Positions 38,158 through 49,595 are shown, counted from the stretch's first letter. The stretch is 64,000 nt of DNA from Symsagittifera roscoffensis (GCF_963678635.1 NC_087065.1:23395254-23459253); one strand, 5' to 3'. The notes: a model not told the origin generated them from the letters alone. Translations and numbers: made by a program.

Positions 38158-39717
38158 CTAAACTCGTAACTCGTTTAGAATTGCTGATCTCTGTTTTCCA
38201 ATATGCAGCGACTTTAATGAAAGTAACTTAAAGCTGCTGGACGTCTGGTCGATTATCCTCCATTTAAACTTCAACTTACCACTATCACTTCCACACTGCC
38301 TTATATGCTGTCCAACTGGAGTATCCTCTTTTCGGGGTTCCTCAATCCTTGTGGTGAGATGTCGGACCGTCTGGCCAACATAGATGGATTTGCATCCACA
38401 ACATTCAAGTCTGTACACCACTATTGATTTCAGTTCACTGGAAAAGGAGGACTTTAAAGAGGGCTTACAAAATTTCATTTTCCTCGTCGTGAAAATTATC
38501 TGCTCATTGGTGATATCAAGAACTTTTTTTTTGCTAATGTCTGACTGTGGTTCTCCCAATATTGAACCATCAGGATGGGTGGTGAATCGCTGCTATAATC
38601 ACAGTGCTTCTTTTTCTCAGCCATCTCCTTTTCGTTTTTGCACTGCCTGATCATTTTTTCAAGCGCTTGCGATGCGACCCGCGACAACCAACTTTCCGGA
38701 TATTGATTATCCAACCACTGTTTATGGTTGATTTCCATCGCTTTATCATAATCTTCCCATGTTGACCTTCTGCGGAAAACCCGGTGAACAGTTCCGTCAA
38801 TCACACTACTCTTGTACTGAAGAGGGCGCAAATTCTAAAATTTAGTTTGCTAACTGTATCTTTTGGTTTCTGATACCAACCACAGTTAATTTTCCTTGAA
38901 TTTGTCAATACTAATCTGTTAATCCGAAATTGCCAATATCGCATTTTTGTTTGGTGTCTCTATTGTGAACTGTAAGTTTGGATTTAGCAAGTTTGCTACC
39001 CATAGCATTTTTTCAGGATCACCCTCCATGTTCTAACTATATCGTCAACGTAACGGAGAAAAAACTTAGCTTGATCAGTGACTTTTTTTTGTTCTTCATC
39101 GCGATACATTTTCTACAGTACCATACAGTTTCACTTATGTTTTGATACCCATCATCTGATAGATCACCGCAATTTACGTGAAATGAATTCAAAAGTATTC
39201 ACATTCCACACCTTGTGAACTGTACGTGACCTTCTATTTGCACTCGGGACATATTCCATTAAGATCTTTTTCGGGAATAAACCTTTCGGGAATATCCCTC
39301 GATAGTGAATCTTCGTACTGCTTCAACCAAAGATTTGCTAAAATAACGGCAAAAGATGCCCCCATTGCAAAAACCATCTCTCAAACTGTAACATGTTTCC
39401 ATGCCATTGAAATGAACTTGACTAACTGCCATGTGCAATAGTCTCTTCATGGTTTTCCTAGCAATTGATGCTGGTTGATCTTGCTCATACAGTTTTCTCA
39501 GAGCTATGTCTTTTGATTCTTTGAATGGAACATTTGTATACAAACTCTTCACATCTAGAATTATCACATTTTCGTTCGGCTCAAGACCAATGCTCTCTAA
39601 TGAGTTCGTTTCGATGTTTGCGCCCTCAATTATCTCGAAGAATTTTGAAGGAACTTTGTTCAGGTTATAATAAGAGCTACCAGGCAATGGGAGGACAGGT
39701 CTCAATGGGGTATTCAC
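38158..39717 (-). pseudogene. Penelope-like element copy 6 (RT plus GIY-YIG nuclease)
   Basis: The best-preserved copy. Minus-strand order: LRPVLPLPGSSYYNLNKVPS, VIILDVKSLYTNVPFKES (palm Asp), MAVSQVHFNG, a YVDD box in FFLRYVDDIVRTW (about 39060), WYQKPKDT (about 38870), TVHRVFRRRSTWEDYDKAME, and YSSDSPPILMVQYWENH. The C-terminal GIY-YIG domain reads VVYRLECCGCKSIYVGQTVRHLTTRIEE and ends at LHIGKQRSAILNEL. These two enzymes define Penelope-like elements. Three reading frames are used with stops between them, so it is inactive. The N-terminus is missing. Confidence 0.75.
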
Positions 39718-39994
39718 CTATGATAAAGGAAAGTGTTATTTGAAAAAACTGACAAAATTGAGCTTTTTGGATCAGCTAAACTTTAGCTATTTCGAAACGC
39801 TGTAAAGATCTCATTTTTGACATAACTTTTCAACTTTCGACAAAACTTAGCAAGCAACTGAGCTTTTGAACATTTTTTTTGGCACCTGCTCCGCTACCTG
39901 CGTCGATCTCAAGACACTTATTTAGTTTAGCTCTTATTCGATTATTTACTATAAAAATTCTGTGTTCCCTGATTATCTAAAACAATTTTTTATT

Positions 39995-40060
39995 GGCCAG
40001 CCGAAAAAAATTGGTTCCCAGATAGCCAAAAAATAATTTTGTTCCCCGATAGCCAAAAAA
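39995..40060. repeat. GATAGCC-AAAAA motif array
   Basis: AAAAAAATTGGTTCCCAGATAGCC is immediately repeated as TTTTGTTCCCCGATAGCCAAAA. Related copies lie at 36725-36765, 37198-37260, 37605-37710, 40525-40561 and 45460-45480. Confidence 0.55.
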
Positions 40061-40524
40061 GGTACTACTATGATAGAGTGGTCCCTTGAAAATAACAAAT
40101 TCACTTGAGAAATAGCCACATAAAGCTCTCGAACTGGTTAATAATTATGATCTCGCCATTCCGAAAGATGTCGCAGTATATTTTCAAATAAATTTTATGT
40201 TTTGTTACATCCTAAACTCTCCCCAACCATTTTAAGGTTGAACACTAAAAAAAACTCCCATAGTGGGTTTTTATTACAAATAAGTCAACCCAATTATGGT
40301 TGTTAAAACGTAAAATAGAGTTAAGCGAGCAAATTTCAATATGTAAACTATGCAGTAATTACAATTTGTAATCTGAAACTTTCTTGACTAAACATATTTC
40401 GCGAGATTTTTGAAATGAATAATTCATACACAGATTAGTTTTCAAAATTATAACATGCGAAATGCATGCGGGACTTGTCTATCTTAGTTGCTTTTTCGAG
40501 GGACCACTCTATCAAAGTAGTACC
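40061..40524. mobile_element. 464-bp MITE with 32-bp terminal inverted repeats
   Basis: The left end starts GGTACTACTATGATAGAGTG and runs to about 40092. The right end (40493-40524) is its reverse complement with two or three mismatches (AGGGACCACTCTATCAAAGT then AGTACC). The interior is AT-rich and non-coding. It has inserted into a GATAGCC motif array: the motif is on both sides. A target duplication was not clear. Confidence 0.75.
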
Positions 40525-41086
40525 TCGATAAAAATTTTGTTCCCGGGTAGCCGAATAAAAACATTCCATTATCAAAGTAGTCGCAATTTTTTGCTTTCCA
40601 ATTCCTGAAAATCAAAGCAATTACGCATAGAAAATGTTTTGTCTTTTAAATTTTTTTTAGTTAAGTCCCGAAAAAAATGATCCAAATTTTGTGACGAATT
40701 TGCCTTTTAATCCAGAAGAAGAAGAAGAAAGAACACCTGAATTACTATACAGTAAAAAGCCGAGGCATCAGTATAGCAAAGTGTAAATAATAAAGTTGGT
40801 TAAAACTCATTGGTTACATCAAACAAAACACAACATCAGAAAACAAGCAATAAACAAAACAAAACAAAACAAAACAAGTTCGGTTACAGTTCAGAAATTG
40901 GTTGATTAAAATATATGAAGTTACAGATACTAAAAAACATCAGTTTTAAGAATTAAGAACGAGCTGGTATCAAAACTTTACAAACAATTTTATAGATAGT
41001 CGAAGCATACAGCGTATATACAGAGTATATACAGATTCTCTTTCAAAAAATGTCTGGAAAATTAAACTAAATTAAAACATATAGAA
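40525..41086. other. Spacer and probable 3' UTR/tail of the LINE
   Basis: After another GTTCCCGGGTAGCCGAA motif the sequence is AT-rich, with a (GAA)n tract at 40718-40730. A pentamer tract (AAAAC)n follows at 40852-40876, which on the LINE's sense strand would be (GTTTT)n. One of the two may be the LINE's 3' tail. Confidence 0.35.
40852..40876. repeat. (AAAAC)n microsatellite
   Basis: Five tandem AAAAC units on the plus strand. Confidence 0.9.
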
Positions 41087-42691
41087 CTAGCAAAAACGGA
41101 AATCACGCCACGTATTTGTATTTGTACATATTGGATTGTTTCTCAATTCACTCACGTAAAATTCTTTCAGTTTTTTCTTGAATCCTGTTCTCGATTTTTC
41201 TAAATTGCGCAAAATTATGGGCAGTGAATTCCATTTTTTAGAAGTCAAATGAAAAAATGAGTTTTGTAGAGAAGCGGTTGAACAATGTTTGTCAAAAATA
41301 ATTTGTTTCGTTTTTTTATTGAGCTTATAATTGGCAGTCGGTAGTCTCAATGTATTTTGAAAAGCCTTCTTTTTGTTTGTAAGATATTGGTATAAGTATG
41401 TTATACACTTTAACTCAATTCTTTTCTCGATTACAATGAACGATTTGCTAATGCGAAGAAGGGAAGAAGATTTAAATTTCGATCTGAAATATGTTCTTTT
41501 TAACGCCCAGTGTTTCTCTAGAGATAGCATCATAGTAGCATTAATTTGTTGTAAAAATATTGCTGAAAAATCTAAATGAGTTAAAACAAGACAATGAAGC
41601 AAGGCAACTAATGATAATGTCGGCAGTTGTTGTCCAATTGTATCTATAGTTTTAATTCCTTGTGCCATTTTTTGGAGAATTGTTTTGATTTGAGCATGAA
41701 AAAATAAACTTGAATCAAGAATAAGGCCTAAATATTTGCATTCTGATTTTTTGGCTACATAATGCCCATTAATTACTATTGTATCAGTATCTACATTTTT
41801 GCTATCATTTTTTTGACAAAATGTTATAAATTCCGATTTAAATGCATTCAGATTCAATTGGTTCTCTGCAAAAAATTCCGTTAGATTATTAAGTGATTTT
41901 TGCAATCGATTCAAAGCATCCTCAGAAATTATAGAAGAAGAAAAAACCATACGGTCGTCAGCATATTGAACTAAAGTACAACCTTCATATAATCGCTCTT
42001 GAATGTCATTAACATATAAATTGAACAACAACGGACCAAGTACCGTTCCTTGTGGGACACCTCGTTTGATTTCAATCCAGTCTGAAAAGATTCCATTGAC
42101 GTTTACTCTTTGAATACGTTTATTTAGGAAGCTAGCAATTAAAGCATTTGCTCCATTTGAAACACCGAGAGAAAGCATTTTTTCAATTAAAACTTCATGC
42201 GAAATAGAATCAAAAGCCTTGGACAGATCTAATAAAGCTGCATGTAAGATTTTTTTTGAATCTATTTGATTTCGAATACTTTCTGTCACATAAACAAGAG
42301 CATCTTGTGTTGAAATGTTTTTGCGAAATCCGAATTGAAATGGTGTCATTATTTGAAATTTGTCAAGATATTCTGTTATTTGAGCGTGTAAAATTTTTTC
42401 AAAAATTTTAGAAAAAGCACAAGTTATTGATATTGGCCGATAATTTTTTGCATCCATTGGGTCATCTTTTTTAAAATAAGGGGTTACGTGTGCTTTTTTC
42501 AGTTCGATCGGGAAAATGTTCTCATCTAAGCAAGTATTTATGACAAAAGTTACCTGTGGAACTATAACTGATTGACCGTCAATGATTGCCCAAGCAGGTA
42601 CGGTACAAGGTCCGAGAGGTTTTCTAACATTGATTTTTTGAACTATATCAAAGCATTCACTGTAATGTGTTGAAAATGGAAAGGTGCAGAT
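41087..42691 (-). pseudogene. LINE ORF2, reverse transcriptase part
   Basis: The frame is open from 42691, just after an in-frame TGA, and reads through LKKAHVTPYFKKDDPMDAKN into YRPISITCAFSKIFEKIL. Palm motif A is ALLDLSKAFDSISHEVL, motif B is KRGVPQGTVLGPLLFNLYVN, and the catalytic box is QYADDRMV. The C-terminal region ends RNNPICTNTNTWRDFRFC. It looks complete and uninterrupted from the RT fingers to the stop. Upstream of 42691 the protein continues in another frame (linker with KSYRSQSTSDNWSKCQFLRN at 43030-42960), so the ORF as a whole is broken. Confidence 0.8.
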
Positions 42692-43154
42692 TCAGAGGCA
42701 GATTTGTTGTAATTCGGAGGCTTTTTAGCGCCGAAAAATTCGCCTAAGTTTGAAAAAATATAAATTGAATGATTGGCATTTTTTTTGTCTTGGGTTATCA
42801 TTTCACTGAAGGAATTTCGTAGAACTGTAATTCGATTGTTGCCAGAACATGTACCTCTAACTTGGTTAATATATTTCCATTTTTGTTGGATAGTGCTGAG
42901 AAGTGAAAAACAATTTTTTCGAGTTGTTTACTTCGAGTTGTTTACTTCTAATCATTTGGCTCATTTGATTACGTAAAAACTGGCACTTTGACCAATTATC
43001 GCTTGTGCTTTGACTGCGATATGATTTGAGTGAATTCTGTTTCTTATTCAACAATTGCTGACATTATGAATCGAACCATTCCGTTTTCAATATATTTTTT
43101 GGTTCAAAATTACGAACAAAATTTTTTTCGATAGGAGCATGTTGCTGAAGAGCA

Positions 43155-44224
43155 CTAGAAATTCCAAGGAAGAACGGAGAGTGTATTGCAAAATTCATTT
43201 TTCTGATATTTTTTCTTATTGAAAGTCGAAATTATCCTCGGTAAACTTTTGCCGCATTTTATGTCCGTCAAAATAAATGAAGCAAAATGGTCGGTTTTAT
43301 AAGGTGTATCAAAACAAAATTCAATGCCGTTTGTTTCATAGTCACTGATAATGTAGTCGATATGAGTTTTAAATGAGGAACTAATTCTGGTCTCATCATT
43401 TGCACAAAAAACCTTCAATCCATATGGAAGAATTATAGAATCTAAGATTTTTTTTTGCTATCCAGATAATTTATGTTATAAACACCCACAAGCGTAATTT
43501 TATTAGAAACTGAAAATGCATTATATATGTTAAGCGATAATTGTTCAAAAAAATCAATAAAGTTTGATCTGCTTGATCTGCTATAACACAAATTAACTAA
43601 CATTTTTTCTTTACTGGAAATGTTAAATGTAGATTTGCACTCAACCCACACTGACTCATATTTTTCTTTATCAAATAAATTTAAATCAGGCCTCAATTTC
43701 GGAGCCAATTTGGCTGGTATATATAACAAAACGCCACCGCCTTTTTTTTTTACCGCTGATTGCCTATCATATCTGAACATCGCATGCGTTCTAGGGTGGA
43801 GATTCCATAAATTTTCACTATCTTCTTTTTTAAGCCACGTTTCGGAAATTCCTATAATTGTATTTTCGCCCATATCATCAAGAAATTTTTTCAAATGCAT
43901 CCGTTTTCTAATAAAACTTTGAAAATTCAAATGAACAAATTTAAGATTTGCACAATTTTTTGAGCAGATGCCGCAGACTGTTTCAATGGTTTCAATAGGA
44001 CCAGGGTTTTTTTCAACATCCCCACTTTGGGTCAGTAACAACGCAAAAAGGAAAAGATGAGTCAGTGTGGTAGCTCTCCGCTCATTTATCCCACATTTCG
44101 ATGATAATATCTTTTGATGGCAGCTTAGATAGCCCCAGTAAACAATGGTTTTTTCTATATTTTCCATCTGAGCCTTGGAAATTAGAAAAATTGCACAAAA
44201 CAACCAGAATTTAATATTCAGCAT
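43155..44224 (-). pseudogene. LINE ORF2 N-terminus: signal-like segment, 2A motif, APE endonuclease
   Basis: ATG at 44224 opens MLNIKFWLFCAIFLISKAQ, which resembles a signal peptide. A second hydrophobic stretch (LTHLFLFALLLTQ) then leads into SGDVEKNPGP, with the canonical D-x-E-x-NPGP 2A motif at residues 69-76 (44020-43997). Such 2A sequences make the ribosome skip one peptide bond and so separate the upstream segment from the enzyme. The endonuclease follows (LKFVHLNFQSFIRKR, IIGISETWLKKED, RQSAVKKKGGGVLLYI). A frameshift near 43440 moves the rest to 43418-43155 (SSFKTHIDYIISD). The linker to RT is also broken. Confidence 0.75.
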
Positions 44225-44279
44225 AATAAATTAAATAAATTAAATAATCGCCAAATTTGCACCAAGAAAAAATGCGAAA

Positions 44280-45308
44280 CTAGTATTTCCTAAAGATTTT
44301 TGCACCTTTTTGGAAAAATTGTATCATTTCTGTCGTTTTTGGATCTAAATTTGATGATTGTTGGGTTTGCTTCATTCTGGGGCGGGTTGTAATCTCACAT
44401 GTGTTTGCATTAATATCAGAACCTCTAAAAGAATCTCTAAAACTCTGCACCAAAATTTCAACACCCCCATCAGAAGGATGCAAACCATCCGAGCTAAGCG
44501 CATCGGTATTTTGACTAAAATTTTTGTTTATGTCTAAAATATCAAATTTTACTTCGCCCAAGTCCTTTACATTCCGTACTAAATTAAGAATTTGCTTGTT
44601 TAGCTTCTGTACATTTGGATTAAAATCTTTTCTAAAAGCGCCTAAGGGAGTTACAGTACATAGTGAAATTGTTTCTGGGGAGAATTTATGATTTACGAGA
44701 TAAATTAGTTTTTCTAAGCTACTCACGGCTTCCTTCGCGTCGAAATTATTTGAGAGGCAGTCATTCATTCCAATTAGCGTAGTTACATGTTTGAAATGTC
44801 GCGATTTACTGTTTCTCACGCGTTCCAGCAATGCAGAAATTTTGTGCCCACCAAATCCTCTCGCCAACACATTTTCCGATATTTGATCCCCATTGATTCT
44901 GTTAACAATTGAGTCTCCCAGTAATAGGCCAGAATATTCTCCTTCTCGTGGTAAAAATAAATGTTTTCGTTGTTGGTCGAATTTTTCTTCTTGAATATTG
45001 GTTGCTTGTATTTTGATTTCTTGGTTATTCTTGCTTTCTTGGTTATTTTCGCTTCGTTTGTTCTGATTTCTGCTCCGAGTTTCAATCTTGCTCCATTCAT
45101 TTTCAAATTTGTTTTCTGCAATTTTCGAATTGCCCGTGTTTTTAAAATTTTCTAGATCAATAAGTTTGTTTCCCTTTTCTTCATCTTTCGTTGATTCAGT
45201 TAAGTTTTCGATAAGTCGTTTAAAATAAGTAACATTTTCGATCAAGTCTTTATACAGCTCGTATTTCATTTCGTCGCTCAAATTTCGGAAAGTTTCGAGG
45301 TCAAACAT
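44280..45308 (-). CDS. LINE ORF1 with SGNH-type esterase domain (342 aa)
   Basis: The ATG at 45308 begins MFDLETF. Residues 1-115 are charged and partly coiled-coil-like, rich in Glu, Lys and Asn. Residues 126-290 carry the hydrolase blocks: GDSIV with the nucleophile Ser at 131-134, GFGGH at 151-155, GMND at 180-183, and DGLHPSDGG with the Asp/His pair at 274-277. ORF1 esterases are known from CR1/L2-type LINEs and are thought to act in RNP or membrane interactions. The frame is intact, unlike ORF2. It ends 55 bp before the ORF2 ATG. Confidence 0.75.
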   Translation of the reverse strand: MFDLETFRNLSDEMKYELYKDLIENVTYFKRLIENLTESTKDEEKGNKLIDLENFKNTGNSKIAENKFENEWSKIETRSRNQNKRSENNQESKNNQEIKIQATNIQEEKFDQQRKHLFLPREGEYSGLLLGDSIVNRINGDQISENVLARGFGGHKISALLERVRNSKSRHFKHVTTLIGMNDCLSNNFDAKEAVSSLEKLIYLVNHKFSPETISLCTVTPLGAFRKDFNPNVQKLNKQILNLVRNVKDLGEVKFDILDINKNFSQNTDALSSDGLHPSDGGVEILVQSFRDSFRGSDINANTCEITTRPRMKQTQQSSNLDPKTTEMIQFFQKGAKIFRKY

Positions 45309-45769
45309 GTTGGCGATTAAAAGCGAAATTAAAAATAAGACATTAAAATGAACCGACTGATCGCTACAAATTTAAATTGGTTGTGAAATCCATTTCGTGA
45401 AATCCAATTTGTGAAATCCAATTTTGTTTTGTTACTAATTTCCGTAATATGAAAATTTTAGTTTTTTCGGCTATCCGGGAATGCGGCTCTGGGGGTACGG
45501 ACCCCCAAAAATGTCATTTTTGATAATTTTTGAGATGGACTTAACCAAAAAATGATATCGCTTAGTAGTATCTTTATTAAAAAATGATATTTATCAGTGA
45601 CATAAAATAGTAGTAATAGTGAAGGGGAGACCTAAGGCTAGCCAAACTCAGCCTCAAGATCTAAATGAAATTTACCTAAGTCCGTCTCAGAATCGAAGGA
45701 TGTGGCCTCGAAAACAATCTATATTCATTTTACTTCTTTGCTTAGCGTTTGAATAATTTCAGGCGTGTC
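45309..45769. other. Interval between LINE ORF1 and the MAP10-like gene
   Basis: It contains three AAATCCAATTT-like repeats (45385-45425), another GGCTATCCGGGAA motif (45466), and a perfect hairpin GGGGGT...ACCCCC at 45491-45506. It should hold the LINE 5' end and the MAP10 promoter or 5' UTR. A TTTCAG acceptor-like site stands just before GCGTGTC at 45763, so the coding exon may be preceded by a 5' UTR intron. Confidence 0.4.
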
Positions 45770-48257
45770 ATGGAGGAAGCAATTTTCTCGGCGGAAGTGT
45801 TTATCCACACTATTCAGTTGAAAGGTCCGGATCAACTTGAATCCCAATATGGCAATCCGCTCCTGTTAATGAAAATACTAGATTTTGACCCGCTAGCCCT
45901 TGAGGCTGAGTTTGGCAAAATGGCATTAGGTAGCTCGATATCATTCTCCGCTGGGAAGTCATGTCTATTTCGGTACAATGTTCGGGACTTACTGCTAAAC
46001 CTCAAAAAGTAAGTTCGTTTTCTTCAGAAATTTAAACCAGACACTAATACTGCTTACAATAAATAAGTTTTGATTTAGGATCCCTCTGTACTTGCTTATG
46101 GCCTATAAAAGCGAAGATCAGCGACTCACCTTCAGAGGTTCAGCAACAATACCTCTTCTGAGGGTTGCAGATGGCCTCGAATCGGAATTAGATAAACACG
46201 GTCTACGTATACCAGTAGTCAAGGGAGAAAAGGGAAGATTTTCTATCTACAATCTAATGGGCTGTGAGATTGGCACTGCGCTTGTTTCCTATAAAATGCA
46301 CTGTTTGGGAACTTTAGCTGTACAGCATATACCGAATAGCAAACTCTCTGATGCAGAGCAGTCAAACATGTTCGCTAAGCTTACGCGTAAACCTCTAGCT
46401 CAGAGTTTGGACAAAGATAACATCGAAGCATCGAAAATTGAGAAAAGTTCAAAGCCAACAGTTGTGAAAAGCAGCGAGACCCAGACCGATAAAAAACGCA
46501 GCGTATCAATGAAAGAAAATCTTGAGAATTTGGTTTTGACTCAGAAGCCCGAAACACCTGAGAAGTCGGATCTGGAAGCGCAAACTGTGGCAGATAAAAA
46601 TAAAACCGGAAATGACCCGCCGACGCTGTTTTACCGCAGAACTAGTGCAAATATTGTTTCAAAGCAGAAACATGAAATCAAAGTTGATTCTCAACTAGGT
46701 AAGTTTGAAAAATCATTGGGGCGATTCCTTTCAACTGATTCGATCGGCGTGCAATCCGATGGTACGGCTGGAGTAAATGTTCCAAAATTGAACCCCAGTT
46801 TTCCCATACTAGAAGCCTTGTACTGTGAGCTGGAGAAAGCTGGAGTTTCTTTTGGCCAGCGGAACTTCGATTATCAGTTTCCATCCCCTAGGCAGGCGCA
46901 ACTTGAGGAAAATAGCCAGAAGGTGGATAAAAGTGTCCAATCTCTGGTTAAAAGTGACGATGCCATAACCAAGAATGAACTTGGTATTACGAAAATAATA
47001 GAAAGACCAAAATCATCGTTATTACATCACCCAAAAGGTAAAGCAAAACAATCTGTTTTGCCTGATCATTCTCATCACCATCACAAGCGGCTTTGTGAAA
47101 TTAAGATAAGAGACTCAATTCCAGCTAGGAAAAGCTGGATTAGAACTAGTACAGTGCCCAAACCGCATTCCAGACCCCAATCTAGACTAGAATACGGACT
47201 TACAAGCACTTATCTCGCTCGGCTGCGGAGTTCGAATCCAACTCTGTTTCAAAGTATGTCACTGAATGAGTCGCAAATGAATGCAATCATTCCAAAAAGT
47301 GCGAAGGAAAATGTTGAAAAACCAAAGAAAAAACTATGTAAGAAACGCTTGGCAAAAGAACAAGGAGATCGAGTTTCGCAATGCATTAAACATGACAAAC
47401 TGGCCCTTCCTGAGACAGATAATCCTTTACGGGAAGGTGTAAAAGGAGAAATTGTCCGTGAAAGCCAACCAATTTCTGCAGTTGAACAGAAAGCTAAAAA
47501 TGAATTCGAAGACAAACAAGGAGCACAGAAAAATGCGGTGACCCCGGAAAGCAAGAAAAGCACAACGGTTGTGAAAATTTTGCCGATGGTTGAATTAGAC
47601 GAATCTTTTGACGTGGACCAGTCTAACGGGCATAAACAAGAATCTCATTCCGCAGATTACCACGATTATGATGAGTTGGAGCTTGAAAATTACGAAGTGG
47701 AAGATGACTTTGAACCCGAGTCACCCCAAAAAGATGACGAGAGGGTAGAGACAGCAAACTTAAACGCAAACAGCACAATTGACTCGTCTGAAAGTATCGC
47801 TCGAAGGAATTTACAATTGGATCCAGTGGAAAAATCGATGGAAGATTTTGCAGCTGAATTTGAGGTAGACTCGTATGACGAAAACAAAGATTCTAAAAGT
47901 AGTTTCAAAAGCGATAATAGTTTTGTCGAGAAGTCGGATATTAAGAATTCATTTCATGACAGCAGGGAGTCCACATACACTGCATCGATCTCTCAAGATT
48001 CAGCCAGGAACCGAACTGTTGGTGATCTCGTGAAAGTAAAAAAATCTGAAACTAAAACAGATTTGAAACAAAGTTCCGACGGCCAAGACTGGTTGAATGA
48101 ATTACTAAGTTCTTCTTTGGACCAAAACAAGATGCGAGAGTTACTAGAAATGAGAAACAAGAAGCAAAGTGATGGCAATGAAAGTGGATCGGAGAGTGAA
48201 TCAAGTAGTAGAAATCAGAGCTCCTCCAACTATAGACCGACATTCGGTCGAAAATGA
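45770..48257 (+). CDS. MAP10-like microtubule-associated protein (805 aa, two exons)
   Basis: Join of 45770-46008 and 46079-48257. The intron is 70 bp, GTAAGT...TTTAG, phase 2. The ATG at 45770 gives MEEAIFSAEV. Residues 1-170 form a C2-like domain with the hallmark GKSCLFR at 62-68, IPLYLLMAY and a GRFSIYNLMGCEIGTALVSY strand. These are the best-conserved pieces of the MAP10 (KIAA1383) family. The remaining 630 residues are largely disordered, with charged Ser/Glu/Lys segments, a His-rich HSHHHHKR patch, an acidic YHDYDELELENYEVEDD stretch and a Ser-rich tail. In vertebrates MAP10 stabilises microtubules in mitosis and cytokinesis. Single-exon human MAP10 lacks this intron. The gene looks intact; relatives of its first exon are found dead at 3.4 and 25.3 kb. 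Confidence 0.75.
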
Positions 48258-48700
48258 AATCAAAAACTAATTTTAATATCTCGATGTGATAATTTGTACA
48301 GCTAGATGGGTTTTCATTCTAAATATATGTAGATAAATCTGTAAATATGTATAACTGTATATGCTAATTAAATTGTTGATACACAAAAAATTATGAAAGT
48401 TTTTTTTTCTGTTTTTCATATCAAAAGGGGCAAAGTAGGCATAATAGCCACAAAAGAATGCGGGAGTTATCACGAATACCAGACGCTGAGCGATAGTAAA
48501 TCAGGCTAAATAGAGACGAGACGCACAGTCTCGAATAATACTTGAGAGAATCCTCAGTTACCGATTTCAGCAGAGCACGTCAACAGGAAGCAGTGAAAAG
48601 ACGTGCTTAATTTTGTTTGGCTTTGAAAATGTCAAATGGACAGTTGAAGAAAATTTCCTCAAAACGAGCTGATCAAATCACTGACATTTAACCAGGGGCG
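48258..48700. other. 3' flank of the MAP10-like gene
   Basis: AT-rich and non-coding. It presumably includes the 3' UTR; no clear AATAAA signal was seen close to the stop. Confidence 0.4.
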
Positions 48701-49030
48701 GATCTAGGATTTTCTCGAGGGCGGACGGATTTTCATAAAATATTTGTCGGCCTTTCTTTGACCCAAATTGATTTTTGAGCTGTCTCCCAAACCACTTTAA
48801 GGACACCATTTTAACCAAAATTTCTGCGCCTTAGGCAAATTTTTGAGTAAACAGGCGTTTTTAGGCATTTTTCGGAAAATTTTGACCAAAAAATTGCGTT
48901 TTTTCGGCGCGTGCTCTCCCTCGAAATTACTCTATTTTGGCGCCAAAGGCGCCCGTAGAAAAATTTTAGGGTCAGTCAGCCAAAAAAAATGGATGTCTCA
49001 AAATAGTATGATACCGCATTTGAAACCCGT
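48701..49030. repeat. Dispersed repeat, copy 1 (GGGGCGGATCTAGGATTTT family)
   Basis: About 330 bp co-linear with 60119-60470. Shared blocks include GATCTAGGA.TTTCTCGAGG, CCCAAACCACT, TTTCTGCGCC.TAGGCAAA, TGGCGCCAAAGG and AGAAAAATTTTA.GGTCA.TCAGC. Sequences starting GGGGCGGATC are common ends of short DNA transposons in invertebrates; no right-hand inverted repeat was found here. Confidence 0.7.
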
Positions 49031-49595
49031 TCGAGCTGTCTTAGCGGTAATAAAAATTATGTAGTAAAAAATCACCTTAAGCCCGAATTCCTTCCCACCC
49101 ATTAATGGGGGAGGGCCGGGAGGTGATTGGCATAATAAGTTTCATCTCATCGCTTACCTCGGTAATCTCAAAAGCAAGGTTGAAACTTAAGCGGCAAAAA
49201 TTAACTTTTGCATGCTAAGTTTAATTGCTTTGTTTGTTCGAAATTGAAGGCAAATTACCTTCAAAAAATGGAAACGAGAAGGTGCGCGGTATTAAATTTC
49301 AAAAATGGCATAAATTTTTTCCTGTTCGGTTTGTTTGCTTAATTTTTTGGTCCCTAAACTTCATTCTCAGCCTGTTTTTTTTGAAAAGTTTGGCAACGTG
49401 AATGTTCATTAGAGAGCTAAGAGAATTAAACCACCATTTGAAGTAGTGTGAGTGGTATTCTGAGGAACGCTGTGAAAAGTAGGAGGGTGTGTAAAAATTG
49501 TGACAAAGGACTCATCTGGACTCATTTCTTCGAAGCCCCTATTTACAAATTTACCGCTGAAGATATATATCTTTTTTCTTTATCTGCTTGATAGG

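Larger units (their letters stand above)
41087..45308 (-). mobile_element. CR1/L2-like non-LTR retrotransposon (LINE)
   Basis: Minus-strand order: an esterase ORF1 (44280-45308), then ORF2 with signal-like N-terminus, 2A motif, apurinic endonuclease (44224-43155, broken) and RT (42691-41087). An ORF1 with SGNH-type esterase and an APE-type endonuclease ahead of RT are features of the CR1/L2 group. The endonuclease and the endonuclease-RT linker contain frameshifts, so the copy is defective. It sits head-to-head with the MAP10-like gene, 461 bp away. Confidence 0.8.

Noticed and set aside
46678-48243. Minus-strand ORFs opposite MAP10 (46678-46884, 47249-47563, 47690-47908)
   Set aside because: Shadows of the open MAP10-like exon, which has correct splice sites and conserved family motifs.
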